DNA of 51,700 nucleotides from Paludibacteraceae bacterium (GCA_018056165.1 JAGPGD010000012.1:1-51700), one strand, 5' to 3'; shown: positions 17,695 through 28,587, counted from the stretch's first letter. Translations and numbers: made by a program. The notes: a model not told the origin generated them from the sequence alone.

Positions 17695-18401
17695 CAGAAG
17701 AAAAAACTAAAATTTTATTGTGCGAAGATGATGAAAATCTTGGCATGATATTAAGAGAGTATCTACAATCAAAAGGTTATGATGTAGATCTTATGTTAGA
17801 TGGTGAAGCTGGCTATAAAGCTTTTACGCATAATAAATACGATTTATGCATATTGGATATAATGATGCCAAAAAAAGATGGCTTCACACTGGCTGCTGAT
17901 ATTCGTGCTATCAACAGTAATGTACCCATCATTTTCCTTACTGCAAAATCAATGAAGGAAGATATTCTTCAAGGATTCAAGTTAGGCGCTGATGATTTTA
18001 TTACGAAACCATTCAGTATGGAGGAATTGCTCTATCGTATTGAATCCATTATGCGTAGAATCAGAGGAGAAAAAGCCAGAGAAGTAACGGTTTATCAAAT
18101 CGGTAACTATACTTTTGATACCCAAAAACAACTGCTTACCATCAATGGGGAAACTAAAAAACTGACTACCAAAGAGTCAGAACTACTCACTTTATTGGCT
18201 GCCAACATGAATAATGTTTTAGAACGCAATTATGCTTTAAAAACTATTTGGGTAGACGACAATTATTTTAATGCACGCAGCATGGATGTTTACATTACCA
18301 AGCTTCGTAAACTGTTGAAAGACGATCCGAATGTAGCCATCATTAACATTCATGGGAAAGGCTACAAATTAATTGCACCGCAGCCAAAAGACAAAAATTA
18401 A
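17691..18401 (+). CDS. rprY: Response regulator RprY, OmpR/PhoB type
   Basis: A 236-residue two-domain regulator. The receiver has the acidic pair CEDDEN (residues 11-16), the phosphoacceptor D56 in LDIMMPKKDG, the switch Thr in FLTAK and Lys in ITKPFS. The C-terminal winged-helix domain (about 135-232) contains KLTTKESELLTLLA and SMDVYITKLRKLLK. Phosphorylated protein binds DNA to control transcription. The sequence closely follows Bacteroides RprY, including NYFNARSMDVYITKLRK and NIHGKGYKL. Overlaps rprX by 4 bases (ATGA), so the pair is co-translated. Confidence 0.9.
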   Translation: MTEEKTKILLCEDDENLGMILREYLQSKGYDVDLMLDGEAGYKAFTHNKYDLCILDIMMPKKDGFTLAADIRAINSNVPIIFLTAKSMKEDILQGFKLGADDFITKPFSMEELLYRIESIMRRIRGEKAREVTVYQIGNYTFDTQKQLLTINGETKKLTTKESELLTLLAANMNNVLERNYALKTIWVDDNYFNARSMDVYITKLRKLLKDDPNVAIINIHGKGYKLIAPQPKDKN

Positions 18402-18422
18402 ATTATCAAATTTTTCTTTAAC

Positions 18423-18456
18423 AAGCGAGGGAATTCCACAAAGGATTTCCTCGCTT
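18423..18456 (+). terminator. Intrinsic terminator after rprY
   Basis: An 11-bp stem (AAGCGAGGGAA with TTTCCTCGCTT, one G-T pair) closes a 12-base loop and is followed by a T run at 18468-18473. It ends the rprXY operon and faces the end of tamB. Confidence 0.75.
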
Positions 18457-18545
18457 TGTAATAAGGGTTTTTTCAAAAAACTAAAACAAAAATATCCACC
18501 TTAATATTATCTAAAAAACAAGAAGAAATTATTGCATCTTTTAAT

Positions 18546-21500
18546 CTATTTTGAATTTATCTTAAAAACAATATCTACACCATTTCGTAAAGGAGAACTG
18601 GTCAATTGGAGAAAAAGGAAATGAAATAGTTCATATTCTACTTTTACCTCGTATTCACTTACATTTTCTTCTTTGATGAAATTACCGAAATTTCGTTCAT
18701 AGCTCAGAAACAAATTATTGGTAAGATATTTTCCAACTACAAATGAGCCGTTACTCAAGGAACCTTTACTCTTGAATTCTACATAATCTACATTAAACGC
18801 ACTTCCCAATAATTTAGTGATTTCAGAAGAGACGAAAGAGCCAATTGCTGTTTTAGCCAGGTCTGAGCTACTCAGCCCTTCGTTTATGCTTGCTTGTTGA
18901 TCAAAGGAAATAGCATCGAGTTGCGTGCCGAACAAAATATAGGAAACAGCATCACCTTCACTAATAGATTCGTCATCAAGCGTAAAAGCAATTTCTGGCA
19001 AAGAAGTTTCACCTGTTACTTGAATCACCAATTTTCGTTGTGCTCTTGCCTGATCATGAAAGGTATAACTTGCTTTTAAATCCAGGATGGGATTAATTTT
19101 TTCTCCACCAGCAAAGGTAACTGTCCCTGATTCCACTACAAAAACTTTTCCTAACAAATTATATTGTCCTCTTACCACTTCTACAGAACCAAAAAGTTCA
19201 AAGAAATTGTAATGTTTCATAAATTCCACATCACCAGACAATTCCAGACGCATATTGTCATCTTTTATCCAGGTATTGTGCGGAATTTTTACTCGTATAT
19301 TCCCTTGCAAATTGGGAAGCATCACGCTACTTTTTTTTGACATTTGTTTTGAAGTATCTGGTCTTAATTTAATGATCATGGAATCGCCCGGTTGCATTTT
19401 TTCAATTTCTTCAACCAACAAAGGTTTGGGCATTTCAGGAACAGAAGTTTGACCGATTAATCGCATCACAGCAGGCAAATAAAATTCTGAACGTGGAATG
19501 GTAACTTCACCTGAAAAATAAGAACTATCCTGATTGGTGGCAAGAGAAGCATTTCCTGATAATTCCATGTTGTAATATTTATGACTGATCGGCTCAAAAT
19601 TGTTGAATTCTACTTTCATCCCAGCATCATTTATTTTTAAATTATTCAGTGGCGGAATCAACTTGACATTTCCTGTTGCCAACATGGAGCCTTTCTGACT
19701 TTTAATCAAAAAAGTATCCAAATTTATATTATTGTTATTAAATTCCAGATTGGTTAATATTGTTGGATAATTAACGCCATATTGTTTCCATAATAATTTT
19801 CCGTCAGTAATATTGAGTTGACCTTCCAGATTGGGCTCTGAGACAGTTCCATTCACTACTACGTTGCTTCCAATAAAACCATCAATTTCAGATTTTGGTA
19901 AAAACATATGCAACACTGTCAGCGGAAATTTTTCTATAGAAAGTTGCAAATCAACAGGATCGGTTTTTTTAGAAAGCAAGCCAAATTGCATCGTGTCAAG
20001 CCGAAATTGCATCGGAAGTTTTCCTTTTATCAGCAATTGTCCACTATCCTGTGGAATCATTTTTACATTTGCAGTCAAGAATTTTTTTTCATAATCAGCC
20101 GTTGCTTCAAAGTCATTGAATTTATAATTTTGATAGGAAAAATTGTCAATATTCATTTTGGTATTTAAAATGGGCGAAGTAGCATTGCCTTTTAAATCAA
20201 TATTTACGTTCAATAGACCATTTATTGCCAATTCTGGAGAAAACAAAGTAATCAATTTTTGACAGTCAATGTTGCTCAATGACACATTAAAATTTTCCGT
20301 GCCTTTTGTTTGTATTTTGCCATTTATGGAAAGATTTGGCAGGGTATCATTTCCATAAGCAAAAAGTTTTAAATGGTTGATTTCATATTCGTTTTTAGCC
20401 AGTTTCACGAAAGCAGTATCAGAACCTTGTCCCCATTGCAAATCTTTGTATTTCAATATCCAGTCTGACAAACCAATACGAATCGCTTGTTCCATCTGAA
20501 CAACAGAATGAAAAGAGGTAGAAAAATCTTTTCCATTTATTTGTGCTTCCAGACCAATATCTTGCGGTTTGAGCTCTGCATTTACATTGATTTCGTCCAG
20601 AGGCATATTATTTAAATTTAAGCCTTGAGCCTCGATTTTGCTTTTCACATCATAATTTTTTGCTGAATGAATTTTTCCGTCTGCTGAAACAGTGAGATTT
20701 TTAAGACGATAAGACTGGAACTGAGTATTGAAAAGACTGACATTTATTTGTGCAATCCAATTTTTTGGCATTCCTTCCAGATGAGCTTGCAGTTGTGCAG
20801 CAGTTTCCAGCGAAGGAAGATCAACAAATTTTTTAAGTTCGCTGGCACTATCAAGTGAACATTGCAAATTCAGATTTGATGCTTTTTTTAAATGATAATT
20901 CCCATTCAGATTTAAATGAGCTGTTTGCGTCGCTGCCGAAAGTGTGTCAATGATGATATTTTGATGTTGAAAATATATTTTTGAAAAAAATGATTGTAAG
21001 TTAAGTCCATAGATGGTAGAGGGTGAGAAATGTATTTCAGTATTCGCATTGATTTGTTCTGGCTTTAAGCCTGCTCCATTCAGTAATAACTGTAAAGATA
21101 AATCGCTGTTTAAGTTATTTTGACCCGTTAGCATGGCCAGATTCAAATGTTGTATCAGTAAATCAAGTTGGTACTGAGGATGTTCACCCAAAACAGAATC
21201 AACAGAAGTCGTTAAGGAAAGCATGCCAAAATTACTATTTCCTGTGAGCGTACCTTTCAGATTTCCTTTTTGCAAATTAAAATTGAAATTCAAATTTTCA
21301 ATTCTGGAATTATTGTTTATGACAGATTGTGTCAATTCACCTTTAAGATTAGTTTGCATCGAATGTGGGTTCAATCCACTACCTTGAGCCTGTATTTTGC
21401 CATTCAGCTTTATGTTGAGAGAAGAATTTGTCAACCATTGACGAAGATCTATTTGCTGAAAATTCAGATGAATTAAATAAGCAGGTTCCATTTTTTTTGA

Positions 21501-22454
21501 TGAGCGAAGCACACTGGCAAAAGAAGGTGAAACCACTTGAAGATCAATTTTTTGTTGTTGCTCTTTTACCAATAAAAGCAATTGCAATTCTTTTTGAGTC
21601 AATTGGGCAGAAAGTTGTAAATCGGGCTTTACTTTTAGTTGAAAATCTTTCGGTAAAAAGGCTTCAAACTCATTGAAATTCAGGGATGTAGTTTTTAAAT
21701 GAAAAAATGAGTTTTTAGAAAAATCAAGATTTATTTCTCCATCAGCATAAAGATTGTTTTTAGCAGTTTGCAATGTGAAATTTTTGAGTTTATAAATTTT
21801 GTTTGCCATTGCAAATTGAAAACTTAAATTTTTTATTTGCAAATCTGGTTTTAAAGCTTTCAAATTCAATTTTTTCAAATCTACAGCTAAATGGTTTTGT
21901 TGGTAGCTACCTGTTAATTCGATATTGAAATGAGCAATTTGTTGAGGCAATTGTTTATTAAACGCCTGGATATTAATTGAGGCTTCATCAAGCAAAAAAT
22001 GATGAATATCAATCAACATTTCAAAAGGTTTTCCTTTTTCTTTTTTTGGTGGTTGAGGCTTTATTATTTTTTGAAAATTCCAGCTTGAATCCGCAAACTG
22101 AACAAGAGAAATATGAGGTTGTTCCAAACTGACTTCATTGACAACAATTTTTCCGTGCAGCAAAGACAGTAATTGATATTTTACATTCAATGACGAAGCG
22201 GAAAGAATCGTGTCATTTTTTGAAATAAGAGAAATATCCTTTAACTGTAAATGTGTGAAAAAATTTCCTTTCAAAGTTTGTACTTCCAATCTTGCAAAAA
22301 GAGATTTATTTACTTGTTTTTCAGCAAAATCAATCACTTTTGCTTTTACAAAAGGTGTTTGTATCAACAATCCAGCAAGCACCAATAAAATGATAATACT
22401 TGCCGTTATCCAGCCTAAAATTCGCAAAATATATTTTATTACTTTTTTCATCAT
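18546..22454 (-). CDS. tamB: TamB-like translocation/assembly module protein
   Basis: Starting at the tandem ATGs at 22454/22451 gives 1302 residues with an N-terminal membrane anchor (YILRILGWITASIIILLVLAGL). An upstream frame extension to 22511 would overlap tamA by 55 bases and is less likely, because these ATGs lie 2 bases after the tamA stop. The long middle is beta-rich AsmA/TamB-type repeat sequence. The C-terminus is the conserved DUF490 domain: ILDLKASYTFHDQARAQ, GDAVSYILFGTQ, VGKYLTNNLFLSYERNF. TamB-type proteins span the periplasm and work with TamA in outer-membrane protein insertion or phospholipid transport. The tight tamA-tamB link supports joint function. Confidence 0.9.
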   Translation of the reverse strand: MMKKVIKYILRILGWITASIIILLVLAGLLIQTPFVKAKVIDFAEKQVNKSLFARLEVQTLKGNFFTHLQLKDISLISKNDTILSASSLNVKYQLLSLLHGKIVVNEVSLEQPHISLVQFADSSWNFQKIIKPQPPKKEKGKPFEMLIDIHHFLLDEASINIQAFNKQLPQQIAHFNIELTGSYQQNHLAVDLKKLNLKALKPDLQIKNLSFQFAMANKIYKLKNFTLQTAKNNLYADGEINLDFSKNSFFHLKTTSLNFNEFEAFLPKDFQLKVKPDLQLSAQLTQKELQLLLLVKEQQQKIDLQVVSPSFASVLRSSKKMEPAYLIHLNFQQIDLRQWLTNSSLNIKLNGKIQAQGSGLNPHSMQTNLKGELTQSVINNNSRIENLNFNFNLQKGNLKGTLTGNSNFGMLSLTTSVDSVLGEHPQYQLDLLIQHLNLAMLTGQNNLNSDLSLQLLLNGAGLKPEQINANTEIHFSPSTIYGLNLQSFFSKIYFQHQNIIIDTLSAATQTAHLNLNGNYHLKKASNLNLQCSLDSASELKKFVDLPSLETAAQLQAHLEGMPKNWIAQINVSLFNTQFQSYRLKNLTVSADGKIHSAKNYDVKSKIEAQGLNLNNMPLDEINVNAELKPQDIGLEAQINGKDFSTSFHSVVQMEQAIRIGLSDWILKYKDLQWGQGSDTAFVKLAKNEYEINHLKLFAYGNDTLPNLSINGKIQTKGTENFNVSLSNIDCQKLITLFSPELAINGLLNVNIDLKGNATSPILNTKMNIDNFSYQNYKFNDFEATADYEKKFLTANVKMIPQDSGQLLIKGKLPMQFRLDTMQFGLLSKKTDPVDLQLSIEKFPLTVLHMFLPKSEIDGFIGSNVVVNGTVSEPNLEGQLNITDGKLLWKQYGVNYPTILTNLEFNNNNINLDTFLIKSQKGSMLATGNVKLIPPLNNLKINDAGMKVEFNNFEPISHKYYNMELSGNASLATNQDSSYFSGEVTIPRSEFYLPAVMRLIGQTSVPEMPKPLLVEEIEKMQPGDSMIIKLRPDTSKQMSKKSSVMLPNLQGNIRVKIPHNTWIKDDNMRLELSGDVEFMKHYNFFELFGSVEVVRGQYNLLGKVFVVESGTVTFAGGEKINPILDLKASYTFHDQARAQRKLVIQVTGETSLPEIAFTLDDESISEGDAVSYILFGTQLDAISFDQQASINEGLSSSDLAKTAIGSFVSSEITKLLGSAFNVDYVEFKSKGSLSNGSFVVGKYLTNNLFLSYERNFGNFIKEENVSEYEVKVEYELFHFLFLQLTSSPLRNGVDIVFKINSK

Positions 22455-22456
22455 CG

Positions 22457-24316
22457 CTAAAAAGCTTGACCAATATTGAGAAATACTTGTGGTGATTTTT
22501 TTGCATTCCATAATGGAAATCCTACGTCCAGTCTTACTACACCAATTGGTGAATTAATCCGTAAACCACCGCCAGCCGTATAAGCTAATTGATTGAATGG
22601 ATAGTGAAAAGAAGAAGACCATACATTTCCTGCATCAAAAAACAAAGCTCCTTCCAGCAGCCAGAATAACCGATGTCGAACCTCTACACTCATTTCCAAA
22701 ACACTTTTCCCACCCAGAGGTGAACCATCATCACGCAAAGGACCCAAACGAGACCTTCCCCAACCTCGAATAGAATTACTGCCACCAGAATAGAAACGAT
22801 CTTCTACTGGAACAAACTTACTGCTATCTGAAGACAAAATTCCGCCAATCAAGATACGTCCAGCCAATGAAAAGTTATCAATCTGGTCATATCTTCTTGC
22901 ATCAAAACTGCAACGTACATAATTAAAATCACTATGAAAAATGTAACCGTTCATTTTTACACTGGCATTGAACACATTTCCACGGACAGGAGAAGTCAGT
23001 GGATAAGAATTATTAAAATTGTAAGAAAACCTCAAGCCGGATTTATCATACAAATAATCTTTGCTTTCAGGATTAATATAATCACCATTTGTAGTGCCTT
23101 CATATTGTTTCACATTTTCCATATAATAACCAAAAGAAGTATTCATTTTTTCCGAAATAGAGTAGGTGAGAGGCAAATTTACACCATAACTTTGAATGTT
23201 ATAGCCTGGTTCTTTCTGGCGAAGCAAAAAAGGATAAACTGAAAATGAAAAATTTTTTGAAAAAAATTGTGGCTGTATCCAGCTCAAACTGGCATGATAA
23301 GGTTCTAACGACGAATGTTTTAAATACAGATGAAGACGTGAGGCATCGCCAAATAAGGAACGATAAGTGACATCAACAAAAGCTCGAAATTCATCTTCTG
23401 TGCCATAACCGATGCCAAATTCTGTACTTAAACGGGAAGTCTCTTCGACATTAATTTTCACAGGAATAGGATTTCTTTTGGTTGTATTATCCAGCAGAGG
23501 TTGGAGAGAAATAATTCTAAAAAGCTGTAAATCAAATAAATGTTTTCGTGTTTTATCAATTTTCTTTTTGTTAAAAACCTGTCCGGAATCAAAAGTACAT
23601 TGGCGATAAATCAATTGGTCTTTTACATATTTATTACCTTCAATGGTTGTATTTCCAAAAAAACATTTTTCATTTAATTTAACGGAAAAAATCACATCTG
23701 CCTTACTCAAATCTGGTTGTAAATGAATTTGTTGGTCACATTCTGCATAAGCAAAACCTTTATTTTGAAAAAAATCTTTAATAAGATTAATATCATTATA
23801 GATTTTCTGATCTGAAAAACGTTTTCCTGAAACAGTGAGCATTCTTTTTCTGAAAGGTAAAAAGAAAGAATCTTTTTTTACTTTTAAACTATCTTCAATT
23901 TTTATCTTTACTTCACCAACCAGCACGGGCTTGTTTTCCACAATTTTAAAATATAAATCCACTTTTTCCTTTTTATCGTTTTGAGCCACGGAGTCAAGTT
24001 CCACGCTGGCATTTAAAAAACCTTCGCATTGATAAAAACGAACTAACCGATCAATGTCTGATTGGATAAAATTTTCATTATAAATAACCGGTTTTTTTTT
24101 GGAAAGTACTTTGTCTAACCATTTTGTTTCGTGCAAGGTTGTTTGTTTTAATAGTTCAGATTTGCTGAAAGACTTGTTACCGTTAAATTTGATTTTACCA
24201 ATTTCATAACCATTTTGAGCTGACACCTCAACACAATAGACAAAGAAAAGGAAAAATATAAGTCCGAAAGAACAGTTATATAGCGTAAAAATATTTTTTT
24301 TAAAAAAATCGCTCAT
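22457..24316 (-). CDS. tamA: TamA-like Omp85-family outer-membrane protein
   Basis: The 619-residue protein has an N-terminal hydrophobic signal (YNCSFGLIFFLFFVYCVEVSA), then about three POTRA domains (GYEIGKIKFNGNKSFSKSEL; VLVGEVKIKIED; FFGNTTIEGNKYVKDQLI) and a C-terminal 16-strand barrel. The barrel has the Omp85 loop-6 signature in GGSNSIRGWGRSRLGP and ends AGGGLRINSPIGVVRLDVGF. Length matches TamA rather than BamA, which is larger in this phylum. It is followed at once by tamB. It should lie in the outer membrane with its POTRA domains in the periplasm. Confidence 0.9.
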   Translation of the reverse strand: MSDFFKKNIFTLYNCSFGLIFFLFFVYCVEVSAQNGYEIGKIKFNGNKSFSKSELLKQTTLHETKWLDKVLSKKKPVIYNENFIQSDIDRLVRFYQCEGFLNASVELDSVAQNDKKEKVDLYFKIVENKPVLVGEVKIKIEDSLKVKKDSFFLPFRKRMLTVSGKRFSDQKIYNDINLIKDFFQNKGFAYAECDQQIHLQPDLSKADVIFSVKLNEKCFFGNTTIEGNKYVKDQLIYRQCTFDSGQVFNKKKIDKTRKHLFDLQLFRIISLQPLLDNTTKRNPIPVKINVEETSRLSTEFGIGYGTEDEFRAFVDVTYRSLFGDASRLHLYLKHSSLEPYHASLSWIQPQFFSKNFSFSVYPFLLRQKEPGYNIQSYGVNLPLTYSISEKMNTSFGYYMENVKQYEGTTNGDYINPESKDYLYDKSGLRFSYNFNNSYPLTSPVRGNVFNASVKMNGYIFHSDFNYVRCSFDARRYDQIDNFSLAGRILIGGILSSDSSKFVPVEDRFYSGGSNSIRGWGRSRLGPLRDDGSPLGGKSVLEMSVEVRHRLFWLLEGALFFDAGNVWSSSFHYPFNQLAYTAGGGLRINSPIGVVRLDVGFPLWNAKKSPQVFLNIGQAF

Positions 24317-24798
24317 TAACTTTTGTAATTGAAATTTTTAAAAAATTTGAACATATCAGCAAAAAATACGTAACCCAAAGAATGTGAGGTTTACTTTTTG
24401 CTACTGACAAAATTAGAATTTAATTTCAAATTTTAAGCCAAAATTATCAAAATGAATTATTTGAATTTAATATCAAATTGTGTTCAAAAAAGAGAAATAA
24501 TTTGAAAATAGTTGGGAGTCAATAGGTTTGATGTGATGGATAGGGGATACATGAGGCAAGAAAACGAGGATTTTTATAGAGAATATTGTTTTACGCCTTG
24601 ATAACTTATCGTAAGAGAATATGATTTATGCCAAGACAATTGAAGCGAAGCGAAATCACCAGAATGTTTAAATATTTCTTGTAACAAAAAGAAAACGCAG
24701 TCTTGCACAAAGCTTCCTATTGAAAAACAACATTTTGTATATTCCTTGATGTCAACGTCAAGTTATTTCAAATCAAATTTTATTTTTACAACTCAGCA
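24317..24798. other. Non-coding gap of about 480 bp between sufD and tamA
   Basis: No supported gene. The minus strand carries two TAATTTTG matches to the -7 consensus (24408-24415 and 24439-24446), the nearer one about 90 bases before tamA. A small hairpin CTTGATG-TCAA-CGTCAAG lies at 24745-24762, 37 bases after the sufD stop, but it lacks a strong T tract on the minus strand. The rest is unremarkable. Confidence 0.5.
24408..24415 (-). promoter_or_regulatory. Possible -7 element for tamAB
   Basis: Reads TAATTTTG on the minus strand, matching TAnnTTTG, about 90 bases upstream of tamA. A TTTG lies further upstream at 24439-24442, 23 bases away rather than the usual 19-21. Confidence 0.45.
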
Positions 24799-26133
24799 TT
24801 AAATCATGCAGCCTTCGCAGTAAGCTAATTTTCCTCTCAAACGCTTTTCAATGAGCAATCGCATCCTTCCTTTCAGTGCTTCAATTTTGATGTTTTCTAT
24901 GACATCATTAGTAAAAGCAAACATCAACAGGAAACGAGCTTCAGCTTCAGAAATGCCACGACTTTGCATGTAAAATTTTGCCAATTCATCCAATTGACCA
25001 ATAGTTGCTCCGTGAGAGCATTTTACATCATCTGCATAAATTTCCAGTTGAGGCTTGGATCGCATTCTGGCATTTTTGCTCAGCAAAATATTTCTGTTGT
25101 TTTGATAAGCAAAAGTTTTTTGAGCATGTGGAGCTACATATATTTTTCCACTAAAGGCACCTTTTGAATTTTCATCAAGAATATATTTGAATAATTCGTT
25201 GCTTTGCGAGTTAGGTTTTTTATGAACAATAGAAGTAAAATTATCAACTGTCTGAGTTTTGTCGCCTATAACCATTCCTGTAAGTAAAGTTTCGCAAAAT
25301 TCACCATCTATGTTTACCTCAATGGAATTCCGTGTGATACCATTATGCAAAGTGATAATATTAGCGAGCACTTTTGAAGAAGTCTGCTGATTAACCAATA
25401 AAGTAGAAACATTGGTAGTTTGTTGATGTACATTTTCCAGATGATAATGCTCATAATGGGCATTTTCACCAACAAAAATTTCTGTCAAACGATTTGAGAA
25501 AAATTTCACATTATCCATTGTGTGATCGCAAACCAGCAATTGAGCCTCTGCACCTTCTTCAATGATAATTAAATTGCGTGTATTTGCCATTAAATCGACA
25601 TTGGAATGCAGAATATTTATTAATTGAACCGGTTTTTTTAGTTTAACATTTTTTGGAATGTACATAAAAAAACCATCCTGAGCAAACGTTTCATTAAATG
25701 CAATCCAGCCGTCATTTTTTTCTCTGCTTAATTTACCAATATATTTTTCTACCAGTTCAGGGTATTTCTCTGAAGCTCCCATTAAGCTGTCAATGATCAC
25801 ACCTTCTGGAAATTGCTGATTCGAAGTCGAAGTCACAGGATAAAAAACTTCATTGACTACAAAATATAAATAAGAACGTATGCCAGGAACATCGCACTTA
25901 AATACTTTATAAGGATTTACAGGAATTGGCAAGTGATTGATATTTAAGCCATAATCCACTGTCAAAGGTTCTTTCATATCAGTGTATTTGTAATCTTCAA
26001 GCTTAGCGGTAGGAAAGCCTAATTTTTCAAATTTAGCAAAAGCTTCATCTCGAAAAGCATTCAACAAAATTGCTGAATGTGATTTTATATCTTGCTGATA
26101 ACTTTTATAAAAGTCTATATATTGTTGTTCCAT
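24799..26133 (-). CDS. sufD: Fe-S cluster assembly protein SufD
   Basis: A 444-residue SufB/SufD-family protein. The N-terminus (RDEAFAKFEKLGFPTAKLEDYKYTD) is the usual SufD start. The beta-helix core contains FFSNRLTEIFVGENAHYEHY and ends with the conserved C-terminal stretch DDVKCSHGATIGQLDELAKFYMQSRGISEAEAR, holding the His equivalent to that at the SufB-SufD interface in E. coli. SufD forms the scaffold complex with SufB and SufC and is linked to iron entry. Last gene of sufBCD, 62 bases after sufC. Confidence 0.95.
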   Translation of the reverse strand: MEQQYIDFYKSYQQDIKSHSAILLNAFRDEAFAKFEKLGFPTAKLEDYKYTDMKEPLTVDYGLNINHLPIPVNPYKVFKCDVPGIRSYLYFVVNEVFYPVTSTSNQQFPEGVIIDSLMGASEKYPELVEKYIGKLSREKNDGWIAFNETFAQDGFFMYIPKNVKLKKPVQLINILHSNVDLMANTRNLIIIEEGAEAQLLVCDHTMDNVKFFSNRLTEIFVGENAHYEHYHLENVHQQTTNVSTLLVNQQTSSKVLANIITLHNGITRNSIEVNIDGEFCETLLTGMVIGDKTQTVDNFTSIVHKKPNSQSNELFKYILDENSKGAFSGKIYVAPHAQKTFAYQNNRNILLSKNARMRSKPQLEIYADDVKCSHGATIGQLDELAKFYMQSRGISEAEARFLLMFAFTNDVIENIKIEALKGRMRLLIEKRLRGKLAYCEGCMI

Positions 26134-26195
26134 AAGGATTTGTAATATTCAAAACATTTTTCGTTGTCAAATTAAAAATCTGATATTTTTCACGT

Positions 26196-26984
26196 TTAAT
26201 ATTGAAGTTCTTTTTCTTCCAATTCTTTTTTAATCCAGTCGTATCCTTTTTCTTCAAGTTCGGCTGCCAGTGTTTTATCTCCTGTTTTCACAATGCGTCC
26301 GTCATAAAAAATATGAACATAATCAGGAACAATATAATCCAATAAACGTTGATAATGAGTGATTACAATAATAGAATTATCAGGACGTTTCAATTTATTC
26401 ACTCCATTTGCCACAATGCGTAAGGCGTCAATGTCTAAACCTGAATCTGTTTCATCTAGAATTGCCAGTCGTGGTTCGAGCATAGCCATCTGAAAAATTT
26501 CATTCCGCTTCTTTTCGCCTCCTGAAAAACCTTCATTAACAGAGCGATTTGTTAATTTATTGTCCATTTCCACCAATTCTTTTTTTTCACGCATCAAACG
26601 CAGAAAATCGGCAGCCGAAAGAGGTTCTAAATTTTTATATTTCCGATGTTCATTTAAAGCAGTGCGTAAAAAATTAACCATACTTACGCCAGGAATTTCT
26701 ACAGGATTCTGAAAACTTAAGAAAATTCCTTCGTGGGAACGATCTTCGGGCGAAATTTCCAGTAGGTTTTTTCCATCAAAAATAATTTCACCTTTCGTTA
26801 TCTCTACTCCTGGATAACCTACAATAGCTAATGCAAGGGTTGATTTTCCACCTCCATTTGGTCCCATAATGGCATGAACTTCACCTGCTTTTACGGTTAA
26901 ATTTACACCTTTTAGTATTTCTTTACCATTAATATTTGCATACAAATTTCTAATTTCAAGCATATCATTTATTTTTTCACTCAA
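26196..26984 (-). CDS. sufC: Fe-S cluster assembly ATPase SufC
   Basis: A 262-residue ABC-type ATPase. Walker A is [15 protein letters not shown], the signature is [15 protein letters not shown], and Walker B is [17 protein letters not shown], all diagnostic for SufC. It drives conformational change of SufB-SufD during cluster assembly in the cytoplasm. The start [15 protein letters not shown] could alternatively be at the internal Met (residue 8, MLEIRNLY), which is the more common SufC start; this moves it by 21 bases. Lies 63 bases after sufB. Confidence 0.95.
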   Translation of the reverse strand: MSEKINDMLEIRNLYANINGKEILKGVNLTVKAGEVHAIMGPNGGGKSTLALAIVGYPGVEITKGEIIFDGKNLLEISPEDRSHEGIFLSFQNPVEIPGVSMVNFLRTALNEHRKYKNLEPLSAADFLRLMREKKELVEMDNKLTNRSVNEGFSGGEKKRNEIFQMAMLEPRLAILDETDSGLDIDALRIVANGVNKLKRPDNSIIVITHYQRLLDYIVPDYVHIFYDGRIVKTGDKTLAAELEEKGYDWIKKELEEKELQY

Positions 26985-27047
26985 ACAACAATAAATTGAT
27001 TTTCAATAAATTTAAAAATAATTTTCTTCTTTTCAACCATTCATATA

Positions 27048-28484
27048 TTATCCAATTGAACCTTCGAGCGTTATTTGCAATAATTTTTGTGCTTCAACGG
27101 CAAATTCCATCGGTAATTTATTAATAACTTCTTTGGCATAACCGTTTACAATTAGCCCAATGGCATTTTCGGTAGAAATACCCCGCTGATTGCAATAAAA
27201 AATCTGATCTTCACTGATTTTTGAAGTTGTTGCTTCATGCTCTACAATAGCACTTTCGTTGCTCACATCCATATAGGGGAAAGTATGAGCACCACATTTG
27301 TCACCCAGCAATAAACTGTCGCACTGAGAATAATTTCGTGCATTGTCTGCATTTTTTGACATTTGCACCAGTCCTCTGTAGCTATTTTGACCATAACCAG
27401 CCGAAATTCCTTTTGAAAGAATATGACTGTGAGTGTTTTTACCTATATGAATCATTTTTGTGCCTGTGTCAGCTTGCTGATAATGATTGGTTACAGCAAC
27501 AGAATAAAATTCAGCACTGGAAGAATCCCCTTGCAAAATACAACTGGGATATTTCCAGGTGATAGCAGAGCCTGTTTCAACTTGTGTCCACGAAAGTTTT
27601 GCATTTTCTTCTTTGCAAATACCTCGTTTTGTTACAAAATTAAAAACCCCACCTTTTCCTTCTTTATCACCAGGATACCAGTTTTGTACGGTAGAGTATT
27701 TTACTTCAGCATTTTTTAAAACCACAATTTCCACAACGGCTGCATGCAATTGATTTTCATCCCGCATGGGAGCGGTACATCCTTCCAGATAAGAAACATA
27801 ACTATCTTGATCGGCAATAATCAAGGTTCTTTCAAATTGACCGGTATTATTGGCATTGATTCGAAAATAACTCGAAAGCTCCATTGGACAACGTACTCCT
27901 TTAGGGATATAAACAAATGAACCATCACTAAAAACTGCACTGTTTAAAGAGGCAAAGAAATTATCACTATACGGAACCACTGATCCCAAATATTTCTGAA
28001 CCAAATCAGGATGATGTTTTATTGCTTCACTAATAGAACAAAAAATGATGCCTAATTCTGCCAGATTTTCTTGAAAGGTAGTTTTTACAGAAACGCTATC
28101 CATGATGGCATCTACTGCCATGCCGGTTAAGACTTTTTGCTCTTCAAGTGGAATTCCTAACTTTTCAAAAGTTTTAATAAGTTCTGGATCAATTTCATCC
28201 ATGCTTTTCGGACTTTTTTTTCGTGGAGCTGCATAATAAGATATTTTTTGAAAATCAATGGGTGGAATTTTTAAATGAGCCCAGGTAGGCATTTTCATAG
28301 TAAGCCAATGACGATAAGCTTTCAATCTAAAATTGAGTAACCATTCAGGCTCGTTTTTTTTAGAAGAAATCAGTCTAATAATATCTTCATTTATGCCAGG
28401 AGGAATGATTTCGGTATCTATATTGGTAGTGAAACCATATTTATATTCACTTTGGGTAATTTCATCTAATATATCTGAAGACAT
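27048..28484 (-). CDS. sufB: Fe-S cluster scaffold protein SufB
   Basis: A 478-residue protein with SufB hallmarks: [21 protein letters not shown] at the N-terminus, [30 protein letters not shown], and the C-terminal SDQ-type interface stretch [43 protein letters not shown]. SufB holds the nascent cluster in the SufBC2D complex. It is the first gene of a sufB-C-D operon. SufS and SufE are not in the window. A short dyad upstream (28535-28549) may be an operator. Confidence 0.95.
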   Translation of the reverse strand: MSSDILDEITQSEYKYGFTTNIDTEIIPPGINEDIIRLISSKKNEPEWLLNFRLKAYRHWLTMKMPTWAHLKIPPIDFQKISYYAAPRKKSPKSMDEIDPELIKTFEKLGIPLEEQKVLTGMAVDAIMDSVSVKTTFQENLAELGIIFCSISEAIKHHPDLVQKYLGSVVPYSDNFFASLNSAVFSDGSFVYIPKGVRCPMELSSYFRINANNTGQFERTLIIADQDSYVSYLEGCTAPMRDENQLHAAVVEIVVLKNAEVKYSTVQNWYPGDKEGKGGVFNFVTKRGICKEENAKLSWTQVETGSAITWKYPSCILQGDSSSAEFYSVAVTNHYQQADTGTKMIHIGKNTHSHILSKGISAGYGQNSYRGLVQMSKNADNARNYSQCDSLLLGDKCGAHTFPYMDVSNESAIVEHEATTSKISEDQIFYCNQRGISTENAIGLIVNGYAKEVINKLPMEFAVEAQKLLQITLEGSIG

Positions 28485-28534
28485 AAAAAAATGGTTTGAA
28501 GAAAAATTTTCAAGTAAATAAAGAATATTTCAAA

Positions 28535-28549
28535 TTATTGTTACAATAA
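28535..28549. promoter_or_regulatory. Dyad-symmetric site upstream of sufBCD
   Basis: TTATTGT-T-ACAATAA is a perfect 7+1+7 dyad centred 58 bases before the sufB start. Such a size and position suit an operator for a dimeric regulator of Fe-S assembly, but no regulator can be named from the sequence. Confidence 0.4.
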
Positions 28550-28587
28550 CAGTTGGTTATTTGATTTTGTTTAAAAAAGCGTTTTCT

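Noticed and set aside
22454..22511. Longer tamB start overlapping tamA by 55 bases
   Set aside because: The extra 19 residues do not look like a signal or anchor, and tandem ATG codons directly after the tamA stop give a typical N-terminal membrane helix.
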